Shown here piece after piece: positions 1 through 10,442 of a DNA stretch of 64,000 nucleotides. Position 1 is the first letter of the stretch. Each line of letters begins with the position of its first letter. Both the position numbers and the translations under genes were made by a program. Below the pieces are notes generated by a model. It worked only from the letters and a program-made list of their open reading frames with translations, did not search any database and had not been told where the DNA came from. Origin of the DNA: Actinomycetota bacterium (GTDB lineage Bacteria; Actinomycetota; Thermoleophilia; Gaiellales; Gaiellaceae); contig PKYN01000009.1 of assembly GCA_003132665.1 (NCBI GenBank), forward strand, positions 349,635 through 413,634, in the 5' to 3' direction.

Positions 1-2
1 CC

Positions 3-1064
3 GTTCCGGGCATTCCGGCCGGACTGTACGAGCTCTGGCGCCGCTCGGGGCGCCTCGACTGGGCGCGCCTGCTTGCCCCGGCGATTCGCCTCGCGCGTGA
101 GGGCGTTCCGATGCCGGCCGCGCACGCCTCCTGCCTGAGAATGCTCGCTCCCGTCCTGACGCTCGACCAGGGCGAGCGCCTGTTCGCCCCGGCCGGGCAC
201 CTGCTCGACGAAGGCGAGCTTCTTGTTCAACCCGGGATCGCCGCCGCGCTGGAGCTGATCGCCGAGGACCCGCGCTCGCTCTACGCGGGGGCACTCTCGC
301 GCAGCCTGCTCGAGCTGGTACGCGAACGAGGTGGCCTGATAACCGAGGAAGACCTCTCCTCCTACACCCCACTCTGGCGCGAGCCAATCGAGGCGTCTTA
401 CGCCGGAACGCGTTTCCTCACCCGGGGCGGACTGTCTGGAGTGCCCGAGACGCTGGCGCGGCTTCGCCCTCTGGTGGGCATTTCCGGGCGCGAGCGGGTG
501 CTGGCGCTACTAGTAGCGCTCGGCGGAGAAGGCGCCGGCTCACACACCACCAACCTGGTCGCGGTGGATGGAGAGGGAAACGCCTGCGTGCTCACGACCA
601 GCCTGGGCCTCGGCTCGGGCGACTATCTGCCCGGCTTCGATCTGCACCTGAACTCGATGCTGGGCGAGAAAGACCTTGTCGGCGGCGAGCTCGTGCCCGG
701 CGAACGAGTGCTGAGCATGACGGCGCCGAGCGTCGCGGTTGACGAGCGAGGCCTGGCGCTGGCGATCGGGTCCGCCGGCGGCACCCGCCTGCGTTCGGCG
801 CTGGTGCAGGTCGCCGCCGGAATCCTCGACGAGGGTCTGGCTCCCGCCGAGGCGATCGAGCGCCCTCGTTTGCATCCCGCGGGCCCGGTCTTGAACGCCG
901 AGCCGGGCGTGGACGAGGAGGCGCTCGACGAGCTGGAGGCGGGCGGCTGGCAGGTTCGGCGCTGGTCGTCGCTCCACCATTACTTCGGAGGGGTCAGTGC
1001 AATCGGTCGGACCGGCGCGGCCGGAGATCCAAGGCGCAGCGGCGAGGGCCTACTACTCGGCTAG
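3..1064 (+). CDS. ggt: Gamma-glutamyltransferase family protein (5' end outside window)
   Basis: Partial at the left edge: the open frame runs to base 3 and begins VPGIPAGLYELW, matching the middle of the large subunit of gamma-glutamyltranspeptidases, so the true start lies upstream. The family transfers or hydrolyses gamma-glutamyl groups of glutathione and related compounds after autocleavage. The segment SHTTNLVAVDGEGNACVLTT fits the cleavage and nucleophile threonine at the start of the small subunit, and the C-terminal part with PRLHP and the glycine-rich SAGGTRLRS is family-typical. It ends just before the convergent ribF end. Family is clear; substrate cannot be told. Confidence 0.85.
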   Translation, partial: VPGIPAGLYELWRRSGRLDWARLLAPAIRLAREGVPMPAAHASCLRMLAPVLTLDQGERLFAPAGHLLDEGELLVQPGIAAALELIAEDPRSLYAGALSRSLLELVRERGGLITEEDLSSYTPLWREPIEASYAGTRFLTRGGLSGVPETLARLRPLVGISGRERVLALLVALGGEGAGSHTTNLVAVDGEGNACVLTTSLGLGSGDYLPGFDLHLNSMLGEKDLVGGELVPGERVLSMTAPSVAVDERGLALAIGSAGGTRLRSALVQVAAGILDEGLAPAEAIERPRLHPAGPVLNAEPGVDEEALDELEAGGWQVRRWSSLHHYFGGVSAIGRTGAAGDPRRSGEGLLLG

Positions 1065-1078
1065 CTACTGAATTATCC

Positions 1079-1174
1079 CTAACGCCGGGAGTGCCGGATT
1101 GCCCAGGCGAGAGCCGCGACCATCATCACGAGAATGATCGAGAAAGAAGCGGCGAGAACAAGCAGGGCGGTCAC
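1079..1174 (-). CDS. Possible 31-residue single-span membrane protein
   Basis: A GTG-started frame of 31 codons lies 8 nt downstream of the ribF stop. It reads as one hydrophobic segment (LLVLAASFSIILVMMVAAL) followed by a basic tail ending RHSRR, like many small bacterial membrane proteins with a cytoplasmic positive end. The ribosome-binding site is weak (GAG only), so translation would probably be coupled to ribF. No family is recognised. The frame could be fortuitous. Confidence 0.3.
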   Translation of the reverse strand: MTALLVLAASFSIILVMMVAALAWAIRHSRR

Positions 1175-1181
1175 TGGTAGC

Positions 1182-2045
1182 TCATGGCCTATCGGCCTCT
1201 AGCGCCGCCTGCACATCCCGCCCGATCTGCTCGCTGAGCGCCACGTCACTCTCGAACACCTGCTCGCCGCGCAGCCGCTGCCAAAGCTCTACGACCAGCC
1301 GCTTGCCGTAGAGGTCGGCCGAGAAATCGACTAGATGCACTTCGACGCGGCGCTCTCCGCCGCCGAAATGAATGTTGACGCCGATCGAGACGGCGGCTCG
1401 GTGAGCCTCGGTCAGGCCCGCGTAGATGCCGTCGAGCGGGACGAGCTGGTGCGGGGCGAAGGCCAGGTTGGCGGTCGGGAAGCCGAGGCGAGCGCCGCGT
1501 GCCAGGCCCGGGACGACGCGCCCGTCGAGCTCATAGGGGTGGCCGAGCAGCGCGGCCGCTCCGATCACGTCGCCTTCGTGCAGGGCATTTCTGATCGCGG
1601 TCGAGGAGACGCCGGGAACGGGCTCGACCAGCCGCGTGAGCAGGCCTTCCTCGCGCAACATGTCGAGATCGCCTGCGCGGCCGTGACCGAAACGGAAATC
1701 GGGGCCCGCGACGACGATCTGGGCGCCGAGCGGGTTCAAGTGGCGCAGGGTGAACTCTCTCGGCGTCATCGCCGCCAGCTCGCTGTCGAAGCGCAGCACG
1801 ACGATCTCCTCCACCCCGTACTCGGCCAGCAGCTCGACCTTGCGCTCGAGCGTGGTCAGAAGCTCGACCGGCTGCCCCAGCAGCACGCGCGGATGCGGAT
1901 CGAAGGTCAGCACGGCCACCGGAAGACCGGTCTCGAAGGCTGTGTCCAGGACCCGACGATGGCCCAGGTGGACGCCGTCGAAGGAACCGATGGCGACCGC
2001 CCGCGCAGTGCGAGGCAGGTCTATCGGATCGCGAACGACTTTCAT
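1182..2045 (-). CDS. ribF: Bifunctional riboflavin kinase / FAD synthetase
   Basis: Makes FMN from riboflavin and FAD from FMN. The N-terminal nucleotidyltransferase half carries GSFDGVHLGHR (HxGH motif) and FDPHPR; the C-terminal flavokinase half has GFPTANL and the VHLVDFSADLYGKRL strand region. The start used here is the ATG of MKVVRDPIDLP, overlapping the truB stop as ATGA; a longer upstream extension in the same frame has no family character. At 287 residues it is slightly short but both domains are present. Last main gene of the rbfA-nrnA-truB-ribF run, a common bacterial order. Confidence 0.93.
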   Translation of the reverse strand: MKVVRDPIDLPRTARAVAIGSFDGVHLGHRRVLDTAFETGLPVAVLTFDPHPRVLLGQPVELLTTLERKVELLAEYGVEEIVVLRFDSELAAMTPREFTLRHLNPLGAQIVVAGPDFRFGHGRAGDLDMLREEGLLTRLVEPVPGVSSTAIRNALHEGDVIGAAALLGHPYELDGRVVPGLARGARLGFPTANLAFAPHQLVPLDGIYAGLTEAHRAAVSIGVNIHFGGGERRVEVHLVDFSADLYGKRLVVELWQRLRGEQVFESDVALSEQIGRDVQAALEADRP

Positions 2046-2860
2046 ACCGGCATCACCGTCTCGGATCTCACCGTACCGTTCTTGCCCGCTGCCACTGCGA
2101 TCAATCTGCCTTCCCGGCACAGGCGCAGCAAGCCTGCCTCGTTTCGCTCCAGCGGCCGTCCGGCGCGGACGGCCGCGACCTCCTCCTCGTTCAGCTCCAG
2201 CGCGGGAAGAAAGGGAAGCGCATCGGTCGCCGGATGGATCCGCTCGCTGTCGGCGCTTTTCAGCGAGAACGGCCCGATCTCGAGCCGGCGCAGACTGCGG
2301 CAGTGGCCGCCCAGCCGGTCGGCAATCGCGCGCACGTAGGTTCCCGAGCTGACACGCAGATCGAGCCTGGCGACGCCGTGGGAGTAGTCGAGCAGGCGCA
2401 GTTCGTCGATGCGCGAGCGCCTGAGCGGCATCTCCGGCGCCTCGCCGCGCCGAGCCAGGCGGTAGGCGCGCTCGCCGCCGATCTTGATCGCCGATAGCGC
2501 GGGAACGCGCAGCTCGACCTCTCCGCGCAGCTCTTCGAGGCTCTGTTCGAGTTGATCGAGCTCGGGCGACTCCAGCTGCTCGATTATCTCGCCCGTGAGG
2601 TCACCGCTCGAGCTGCGCGCGCCGAGGTCGATCTCGGTCTCGTAGCGCTTGTCGAGGCCGACGAGATAGCGCGCGAGCCGTGTCGCGGAGCCCAGCAGCA
2701 CCAGCAACAACCCGCTGGCGAACGGGTCGAGCGTGCCGGCGTGACCGGCCCGGGCGCCGGTCTTGGCGCGCAGGTCGCGCACGACCGCAAACGAGGAGGG
2801 CCCGGTCGGCTTGTCCACGAGCACGAGTCCGGATGGCTCAAGCGCCCGCGGAATAGCCAC
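2042..2860 (-). CDS. truB: tRNA pseudouridine(55) synthase
   Basis: Isomerises U55 in the T loop of tRNAs. The N-terminal motif GHAGTLDPFASGLL contains the catalytic aspartate (D45), and KPTGPSSFAVV and YEtEIDLGARSSSGDLTG are classic TruB segments. Length (272 residues) is normal for the short TruB form with a small PUA-like C-terminus. Starts 3 nt after nrnA ends and overlaps ribF by 4 nt, so the three are almost certainly co-translated. Confidence 0.95.
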   Translation of the reverse strand: MAIPRALEPSGLVLVDKPTGPSSFAVVRDLRAKTGARAGHAGTLDPFASGLLLVLLGSATRLARYLVGLDKRYETEIDLGARSSSGDLTGEIIEQLESPELDQLEQSLEELRGEVELRVPALSAIKIGGERAYRLARRGEAPEMPLRRSRIDELRLLDYSHGVARLDLRVSSGTYVRAIADRLGGHCRSLRRLEIGPFSLKSADSERIHPATDALPFLPALELNEEEVAAVRAGRPLERNEAGLLRLCREGRLIAVAAGKNGTVRSETVMPV

Positions 2861-2863
2861 GGC

Positions 2864-3859
2864 CTATCCCGCCTGGCCCGACGTCTTGGCGACGAACTCC
2901 TTGCGCAAGAAGGCGATCAGTTCCTTGACGCCGAGGTCGCTCGAGAACCCGGCCGCCTGCCTGTGGCCACCGCCGCCGGCGACGCGAGCCAGCTCCGAGA
3001 CGTCGAGGCGGTCGCGCGAAGAGCGAAGGCTGACCCGGCGCTTGTCCCGCTCGGGCGGCTCCGAAATCAGAGCCGACATCTCGACGCCGGCTACCGCGCG
3101 CAAGGAGTCGATCACACCCTCGGAGGCTCCGCTCGACGCCCCCGTTTCTTCGTAGTCCTTGTGCTCGAGGAAGGAGATGACCAGCCGCCCGCCCTCGTAC
3201 ACCTCGACGTGCTCGAGCGCGCGCGCCAGCAGCTTCAGCTTCGACAGCTCGATCGTCTCGTAGACGTGCTGGAAGATCCGGTGCGCGTCGGCGCCGGCCT
3301 CGATCAGCTCGGCGGCTAGGCGCAGCGTCTTGGGCGAGGTGTTCGCGTACTGGAATCGGCCGGTGTCGGTGACGAGCGCGATATACAGCGCCTCGGCGAT
3401 CTCGGGCGTCAAGCGCACCTTCAGCTCGCTGAAGACATCGCGCAAGACCTCGCTAGTGGACGAGGCTTCGGCGACGACGAGATTGACGTTGCCGTAGCGG
3501 CTGTTGTCGTGGTGATGGTCGACGACCGCGACGAAGGGCGCCTCCGTGAGCAGGCGCTGGTCGCTGCCGAGGCGCGCCTCGTTGGCCACGTCGAGCGAGA
3601 GCAGAGGGCGGCCGAGAAGCTCGTCGGGATTGCCCCGGACGAGATCGTCCAGCGGCATGAAGCGATATTCGAAGGGAATTGGCGCCGAGCCGACGAGGAA
3701 CATCGTGGCGCTCTTGCCGAGCTGATCGAGCGCCAGCTTGAGCGCGAGCATCGAGCCGAGCGCGTCACCGTCCGGGTTCTCGTGAACCGAGATGACGAAG
3801 TCGTCGTGGTCGCGGATTCCTTGCGCGACCGCCTTGAGATCAGCCTTCGTTATCGTCAT
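2864..3859 (-). CDS. nrnA: DHH-family oligoribonuclease / pAp phosphatase
   Basis: Predicted to degrade nanoRNAs and 3'-phosphoadenosine 5'-phosphate, as NrnA proteins do. It has the DHH-domain metal motifs NPDGDALGS near the N-terminus and VDHHHDN around residue 120, and the C-terminal DHHA1 motif GGGGHRQAAGF. The 331-residue length is normal. The start overlaps the rbfA end by 20 nt, and it sits between rbfA and truB as in many Gram-positive genomes. Confidence 0.9.
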   Translation of the reverse strand: MTITKADLKAVAQGIRDHDDFVISVHENPDGDALGSMLALKLALDQLGKSATMFLVGSAPIPFEYRFMPLDDLVRGNPDELLGRPLLSLDVANEARLGSDQRLLTEAPFVAVVDHHHDNSRYGNVNLVVAEASSTSEVLRDVFSELKVRLTPEIAEALYIALVTDTGRFQYANTSPKTLRLAAELIEAGADAHRIFQHVYETIELSKLKLLARALEHVEVYEGGRLVISFLEHKDYEETGASSGASEGVIDSLRAVAGVEMSALISEPPERDKRRVSLRSSRDRLDVSELARVAGGGGHRQAAGFSSDLGVKELIAFLRKEFVAKTSGQAG

Positions 3860-4196
3860 CGGGCGGAGCCAGCTCTTCGATCAGTTTCGTCATGCGAACC
3901 GCATATTCGGCGGTCGGATCGTACTCGAAGGTGAGTTGCGGGATTCGCTTGATGCGAAGCTCGCGGTTCAGCCTCGCCTGGAGCACGCCGTGAGCGGCAT
4001 TCAGCGCGTCGACCGCCTTGGCGATCTTGGCCTCGGAGCCGAGCACGCTGACGTAGACGCGCGCAGTGCTCAGGTCGGCGGTCGTTCTCACCGCGGTGAT
4101 GGTCACAAAGCCGATGCGCGGATCCTTGAGCGAGGGCAGGGCTTCGCTCAAAGACTGCCGTAGCGACTCGTTGACTCGGCGCATTCTTCCGGACAT
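3840..4196 (-). CDS. rbfA: Ribosome-binding factor A
   Basis: Small KH-fold protein acting in late 30S maturation. Start chosen at MSGRMRRVNESL, which gives the usual about 118 residues and is preceded by GGAG; the frame stays open far upstream but that part is antisense to the sugar kinase gene. Typical features are the N-terminal RMRRVNESLRQ helix, DPRIGFVTITAV, LSTARVYVSVLG and the IPQLTFEYD strand. The C-terminus ends in an acidic tail. It is separated from infB-ylxP by a plus-strand gene. Confidence 0.93.
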   Translation of the reverse strand: MSGRMRRVNESLRQSLSEALPSLKDPRIGFVTITAVRTTADLSTARVYVSVLGSEAKIAKAVDALNAAHGVLQARLNRELRIKRIPQLTFEYDPTAEYAVRMTKLIEELAPPDDDNEG

Positions 4197-4361
4197 CACT
4201 CTCCATTCAAGCGGTTTCGGGCGACGTCCCGCGCCGCAACGCCGCTTACGTCCGTAGCTGGGGCGAGTGGAATCGTGCATATAAATCCGCAGAAATCCGG
4301 AAGCGCGGCACTCGAGCCCTGCCCGCCGCCCCTGTAGCCGCGGTTCGACTACGTTTCCGCC

Positions 4362-5339
4362 ATGCCCGCGAAACCGGCAGCGCGCCCAACGACCGACGCC
4401 TATCTCTTCGGCCACGTGTCGACGGGCATCATCGTGCGCATCGAGGGGTGGTTTCCGCAGCCGGACGGCTACGGCGAGATCATCGAGACGCTCGAGAACC
4501 ACTGCGGTGAGGCCACCGGCAGCGCGATCGTGCTGGCCCGGCTCGGCGTCTCGACCGCGCTCGAGGGCAACTGGATCGGCGATACGCCCACCTGCCGCGG
4601 CACGCTCGCGTTTCTCGAGTCGCGCGGGATCGACTGCTCGGGACTGGTCGTAAAGCCTGGCTACCAGGGTGTGAACGAGATCACGATCTCCGACGGCGAG
4701 TCGCGCACGGTCTTCGGTCGCTACGGCGATCTGCTCGGCACGACGCGGCAGTGGGAGATGCCGAACCTCGCCCACATCGAGCAGGCGCGCGTCGTCTGCG
4801 TCGACCCTTCGTTCGGCGAGGCGACGCTCGCGACCGCCCGCGCCGCGAAAGCCGCCGCCGTTCCTCTCGTCACCTCGGATGCTCCTTACGAATCCGAGCT
4901 CGCCGCGCTGGCCGACGTGGTCGCGATCTCGGGCGAGCTGATGGCGCGCGACTACCCCGAGGCGCTCGAGTCGGAGGCGGCGCGGGAAGAGCTGTTCGAG
5001 CAGTATCTCGAGCACTGCGCGGGGCTGGTCGTCTTCACCGCCGGTTCGCGGCCGCTTTGGTACGCGCGCGGACGTTCGGGTCGACCGGCGAGCGGCCGGG
5101 TTCCGCCCGGCGAGCGACGAGAGCTCTCCCCGATCCAGGTCGAGATCGTCGACAGCGCGGGCGCCGGCGACAGCTTCCGTGCCGGCCTGATTTACGGCTT
5201 GCTTCAGGGCTGGAGCGACGACGAGCTGGTGCGCTTTGCCAGCGCTATGGCTTCGCTCGTTTGCACCACGACGCCGGGCTGCGTGAATCCGCCGACGCTG
5301 AAACAGGTGCGCGAGTTGCTGGAGAGCTCTTCTTTCTGA
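4362..5339 (+). CDS. PfkB-family carbohydrate kinase
   Basis: A ribokinase-like sugar kinase of 325 residues. The C-terminal PfkB signature DSAGAGDSFRAGL (residues 264-276) carries the anion hole and catalytic Asp270; the N-terminal half has the family's substrate-binding glycine region and NHCGEATGSAIVLARLG. The lid region (GYGEIIETLENH) does not let me name the sugar. It is the only plus-strand gene inside the rimP-to-ribF translation cluster and is divergent from rbfA, so it is probably an independent transcript. Confidence 0.88.
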   Translation: MPAKPAARPTTDAYLFGHVSTGIIVRIEGWFPQPDGYGEIIETLENHCGEATGSAIVLARLGVSTALEGNWIGDTPTCRGTLAFLESRGIDCSGLVVKPGYQGVNEITISDGESRTVFGRYGDLLGTTRQWEMPNLAHIEQARVVCVDPSFGEATLATARAAKAAAVPLVTSDAPYESELAALADVVAISGELMARDYPEALESEAAREELFEQYLEHCAGLVVFTAGSRPLWYARGRSGRPASGRVPPGERRELSPIQVEIVDSAGAGDSFRAGLIYGLLQGWSDDELVRFASAMASLVCTTTPGCVNPPTLKQVRELLESSSF

Positions 5340-5346
5340 TCGGGCA

Positions 5347-5649
5347 TCACTCGTCGCCGGGCACTACGATGCTTCGACCCACGATCCTCGACTCGTAGGC
5401 CTGGCCGAAGAGAAAGCGCTCGACGCCGTCCATCAGGTGCTCGAGTGCGCCGGCTTCGGCGGACGCGAGTGCGACCACCAGCTGAGCCCGCTGCCAGACG
5501 TCGTGGAAGTCGGTCTCGGCCACCGAGGCGCCGAACCGTTTCTGCAGCTGGGCCTTGGTCGAGCGCAGGTGCTGGCGCTTGTCCTTGAGCGAGCCCGCCT
5601 CAGGAAAGCGCAGCTCGGTTACGAGGATGCCGACGTAGCCTCCGCCCAC
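5347..5649 (-). CDS. ylxP: DUF503 (YlxP-like) protein
   Basis: A 100-residue protein matching the DUF503 family: YVGILVTELRFPEAGSLKDKR followed by LRSTKAQLQKRFGASVAETD, WQRAQLVVALAS and a C-terminal LFGQAYESRIV. GTG start. The family is found between infB and rbfA in many Gram-positive bacteria and is associated with ribosome assembly, though its biochemical role is not settled. It follows infB by 34 nt, consistent with membership of the rimP-nusA-ylxR-infB operon. Confidence 0.88.
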   Translation of the reverse strand: MGGGYVGILVTELRFPEAGSLKDKRQHLRSTKAQLQKRFGASVAETDFHDVWQRAQLVVALASAEAGALEHLMDGVERFLFGQAYESRIVGRSIVVPGDE

Positions 5650-5683
5650 AACCCGTATTGAAGCGCTTCAGGCGCCGCGGCGG

Positions 5684-7679
<1,996 letters not shown>

Positions 7680-7687
<8 letters not shown>

Positions 7688-7928
7688 CGGCGTCAGTGTA
7701 GAGGTCGCGCAGCGCGGGATCGACCCGGACTGCCGTTCGCAGGGCTCGACTGAAGGACTTGGCGCTCAGCGCACGCTCGAAGCACGGCGCCAGAGCGCAG
7801 GTGTAGGCGCCCCGGCCGCGCGACTCGGGCACGGCCTTCAGCACACCGTTCACAGCGGCGAAGCGCAGCAGCTCGATTCGTGGCGCCTTCCGCCCGCAGC
7901 CGGCACAGGTGCGGATCGGAACGGCCAT
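7680..7928 (-). CDS. ylxR: YlxR (DUF448) RNA-binding protein
   Basis: An 82-residue protein of the YlxR family with [19 protein letters not shown] and RGRGAYTC (the G-R-G-A-Y/W core), a basic RNA-binding fold found between nusA and infB. Start taken at the ATG overlapping the nusA stop (TGATG); a TTG codon one position upstream is the alternative. It overlaps both neighbours, indicating tight translational coupling. Its function in this organism can only be inferred from synteny. Confidence 0.92.
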
Positions 7929-9328
7929 CAACTGGCCTCAGCACCGTCCCCCTCGACGGTTCCGGACTCGGGCTCCGGCTCGGCCTCGCCGGCGGGCGGT
8001 TGTGCTTCCTCTGCCTCGGGCGCCTCGGTCTCGGCGTCGGCGACAGCCGTCGCGGCGGCCAGCTCCTCGGGCGCCAGGCCTTCCAGCGCCTGATGCGCGG
8101 GCACGCCGCAGTAGTGCGAGCCCGATAGCGCGGCGTTGGGGCAGCGCTTGCCGTTGGCCAGGTTCGCGGCGCAGCGGCCGACGAACTCTTCTTCTCCGCT
8201 GGCGTAGGCCGCGTCAGCTTCCTGACGGGCGAACTCGCTGTCGGAGACGATGTCTACCTTCCAGCCGCTGAGTCGTGCAGCGAGGCGAGCGTTCAGGCCC
8301 TCCTTGCCGATCGCCAGCGCCAGCTGGTCATCGGGCACGACCACGGTCGACTCGCGCGTCTCGTCGTCCACGAGAACTTCGCGCACGCGCGCCGGCGCCA
8401 GTGCCTTGGCAATGAAGCGGGCCGGCTCCGGGTTCCAGGGGATGATGTCGATCTTCTCGCCGCGCAGCTCCGAGACGACCATGCGCACGCGCGAGCCGCG
8501 CGGACCGACGCAGGCGCCGACGGGGTCGACACCCTGGGTGTGCGAGACGACGGCGATCTTGGAGCGGTACCCGGGCTCGCGCGCAACGGCGCGAATCTCG
8601 ACCAGGCCGTCGGCGATCTCGGGGACTTCCAGCTCGAACAGCGTCTTGATCAGCTCGGGGTCGCGGCGCGAAAGGATGACCTGCGGTCCCTTGGTGCCCG
8701 AGCGGACCTCGGTGATGACCGCCTTGATGCGGCTTCCCTGCTCGTAGCGCTCGCCGTCGACCTGCTCGGAGCGCGGAAGTAGCGCCTCCACCTTGCCCAG
8801 ATCGACGAGCACGTTGTTGCGATCGCCGGCCTGCTGAATGATCCCGGTCACGACCTCGTTGACGCGGTCGACGTACTCCTCGTACATGATCTCGCGCTCG
8901 GCCTCGCGGGCGCGCTGCAGGAAGACCTGCTTGGCCGTTTGGGCGGCGATGCGGCCGAAGTTCTCGGGCGTTACGTCGGTGCGCTTGATCTTTCCCTCGG
9001 GCACCTGCGACCAGTCGAGCTCCAGATCGTCGTCGGAGATGAGCAGGTGCGAGCGCTCGCCACTCTCGGCCTCGAGCTCCTCCAGCTCCTGCAGCTTCTT
9101 CTCTCTGGCGTCGTCGAGCAGCTTCTCCTCCAGCTTGGGAGGAATCTCAATCGCGAAGACGCGAAAATCGCCCAGGTCGTCGAGCACGACGGTGGCGTGG
9201 CGCGCCGAGCCTGGGGTCTTCTTGTACGCGGCGAGGAGTGCGTCCTCGAGCGCGGCTACGAGCGCGCCGCTCTCGATGCCCTTCTCCCGCTCGATCTCGC
9301 GGACGGCGTCGATGATGTCCTGGCTCAT
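7928..9328 (-). CDS. nusA: Transcription termination/antitermination protein NusA with extra C-terminal Cys/His module
   Basis: The NusA N-terminal RNA polymerase-binding domain (1-150) has an acidic, Glu-rich insertion at about 65-110. S1 (about 155-225) and two KH domains ([11 protein letters not shown] near 271, and [16 protein letters not shown] near 338) follow. Unlike textbook NusA, the protein continues after KH2 into C386-x9-C396-x10-C407-x4-H412, which looks like a small zinc-binding module, then an acidic Ala/Glu/Pro tail to 466. Second gene of the rimP operon. Confidence 0.95.
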   Translation of the reverse strand: MSQDIIDAVREIEREKGIESGALVAALEDALLAAYKKTPGSARHATVVLDDLGDFRVFAIEIPPKLEEKLLDDAREKKLQELEELEAESGERSHLLISDDDLELDWSQVPEGKIKRTDVTPENFGRIAAQTAKQVFLQRAREAEREIMYEEYVDRVNEVVTGIIQQAGDRNNVLVDLGKVEALLPRSEQVDGERYEQGSRIKAVITEVRSGTKGPQVILSRRDPELIKTLFELEVPEIADGLVEIRAVAREPGYRSKIAVVSHTQGVDPVGACVGPRGSRVRMVVSELRGEKIDIIPWNPEPARFIAKALAPARVREVLVDDETRESTVVVPDDQLALAIGKEGLNARLAARLSGWKVDIVSDSEFARQEADAAYASGEEEFVGRCAANLANGKRCPNAALSGSHYCGVPAHQALEGLAPEELAAATAVADAETEAPEAEEAQPPAGEAEPEPESGTVEGDGAEAS

Positions 9329-9334
9329 TGGCTC

Positions 9335-9775
9335 CTACTCCTCGTCGATCAGGTTGCCCCGTACGAGATTCTCGTAGGGAATGTCGAATTCATCCGTCTC
9401 GGTTGCCAGACGAAAGGTTCTGTCGCGGGCGGCGACGACACGGCCCCGAAAGCGCTTGCGCCCGTGGATGGCGTCCGCTGTGCGAAGGGCGACGCTGCGT
9501 CCCAGCGCGTGCTGAAAATGATCGGGCCTGCGCACCGGCCGCTCCGTGCCGGGCGAGGAAACCTCGACCGTGTAACGATCGAGATAGTCTCGCAGCAGGT
9601 CGGTGACGCGCTGGCAGAGAGCATGGTCGACCCCGGCCGGATGGTCGACGAAGACGCAGAAACGCGTCGGCGAGGCGAGTTCCACCGCGAGCACTTCGAC
9701 CTCGGGCAGAGCGCGCTCGACCAGTAGCGAAACCTCGCCGGTCAACTCTCTCTCCTTGTCGTAGGTGCTCGCCAA
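9335..9775 (-). CDS. rimP: Ribosome maturation factor RimP
   Basis: A 30S assembly factor of 146 residues. Characteristic segments are VEVLAVEL, FVDHPAGVDHALCQRVTDLL and YTVEVSSPGTERPVRRPDHF (the SPG-RPL-like motif). Start chosen at a TTG because GAGAGGG lies 4 nt upstream; an ATG 13 nt further up is in another frame. First gene of rimP-nusA-ylxR-infB-ylxP, with only 6 nt to nusA. A palindrome and a terminator-like hairpin lie directly upstream. Confidence 0.92.
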   Translation of the reverse strand: MASTYDKERELTGEVSLLVERALPEVEVLAVELASPTRFCVFVDHPAGVDHALCQRVTDLLRDYLDRYTVEVSSPGTERPVRRPDHFQHALGRSVALRTADAIHGRKRFRGRVVAARDRTFRLATETDEFDIPYENLVRGNLIDEE

Positions 9776-9789
9776 TCTGCCCTCTCATG

Positions 9790-9831
9790 AAAACAGGCGC
9801 CCGAAGCGCCCATTTCGCCAGCTGGTGAAAT
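9790..9831 (-). promoter_or_regulatory. Palindrome plus attenuator-like hairpin in rimP leader
   Basis: Bases 9812-9831 form a 20-bp palindrome with one asymmetric pair (ATTTCGCCAGCTGGTGAAAT). Directly downstream on the minus strand, GGCGC-TTCGG-GCGCC (9796-9810) forms a short stem followed by TG and TTTT, resembling a weak intrinsic terminator about 15 nt before the rimP start. The layout suggests a protein-binding site and attenuation of the rimP-nusA operon, or simply the dtd terminator. Inference from layout only. Confidence 0.4.
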
Positions 9832-9974
9832 GTGGTTAATACCAGGATAGCAGCCTATGGCTTGAAGGCCGAGCGCCGGCTCGGAAGCACGAAGGGTCGC
9901 GCCGGGGTCGACCGAAGCGGTCGTGGGCGGTCATTTCGAGCCACTCCGCCCGGGTCAGTGGAACCGACTGCGCT

Positions 9975-10412
9975 CTACACGTCGAGGATGATGGTGACGG
10001 GCCCGTCGTTGACAAGCTCGACCTGCATCAGAGCGCCGAAGCGCCCTGTCGCGACCGGCACTCCCTCGGCGCGCAGGGCGTCGCAGAAAAGCTCGTAAAG
10101 AGGCTCGGCCAGGTCGGCCGGGGCGGCGCCCGAAAAATTCGGACGATTGCCCTTGCTGGCGTCGGCGATCAGGGTGAACTGGCTGATCACGAGCGCCGAG
10201 CCGCCGACGTCCCGCACGCTGTGGGAAAAACGGCCCTCGTCGTCGGGGAAGATGCGCAGCCGCGCAAGCTTGCGCGCAAGCGTCGTGGCCATGCTCTCCT
10301 TGTCGCCGCGCGCCACGCCGAGCAACACGCAAAGCCCGCCCGTCACCTCTCCCAACACCCGCCCATCCTCCGAAACGCGCGCCCGTGCTACCCGTTGCAC
10401 AACAGCTCTCAT
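9975..10412 (-). CDS. dtd: D-aminoacyl-tRNA deacylase
   Basis: Hydrolyses D-aminoacyl-tRNAs (and Gly-tRNA-Ala). The 145-residue protein begins MRAVVQRVARARV and carries the two signature motifs SQFTL (around 76) and NDGPVTI (near the C-terminus, the cross-subunit GP motif), plus KGNRPNFSGAAP. Normal length. Upstream of rimP on the same strand with a 199-bp gap, and divergent from the first PilB-like gene. Confidence 0.95.
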   Translation of the reverse strand: MRAVVQRVARARVSEDGRVLGEVTGGLCVLLGVARGDKESMATTLARKLARLRIFPDDEGRFSHSVRDVGGSALVISQFTLIADASKGNRPNFSGAAPADLAEPLYELFCDALRAEGVPVATGRFGALMQVELVNDGPVTIILDV

Positions 10413-10442
10413 CAGGCCTCCGATGTAGACGAAAACCAGACT

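Noticed and set aside
4197..5015. N-terminal extension of the rbfA frame
   Set aside because: Antisense to the PfkB gene; RbfA has its normal start, length and ribosome-binding site at 4196.
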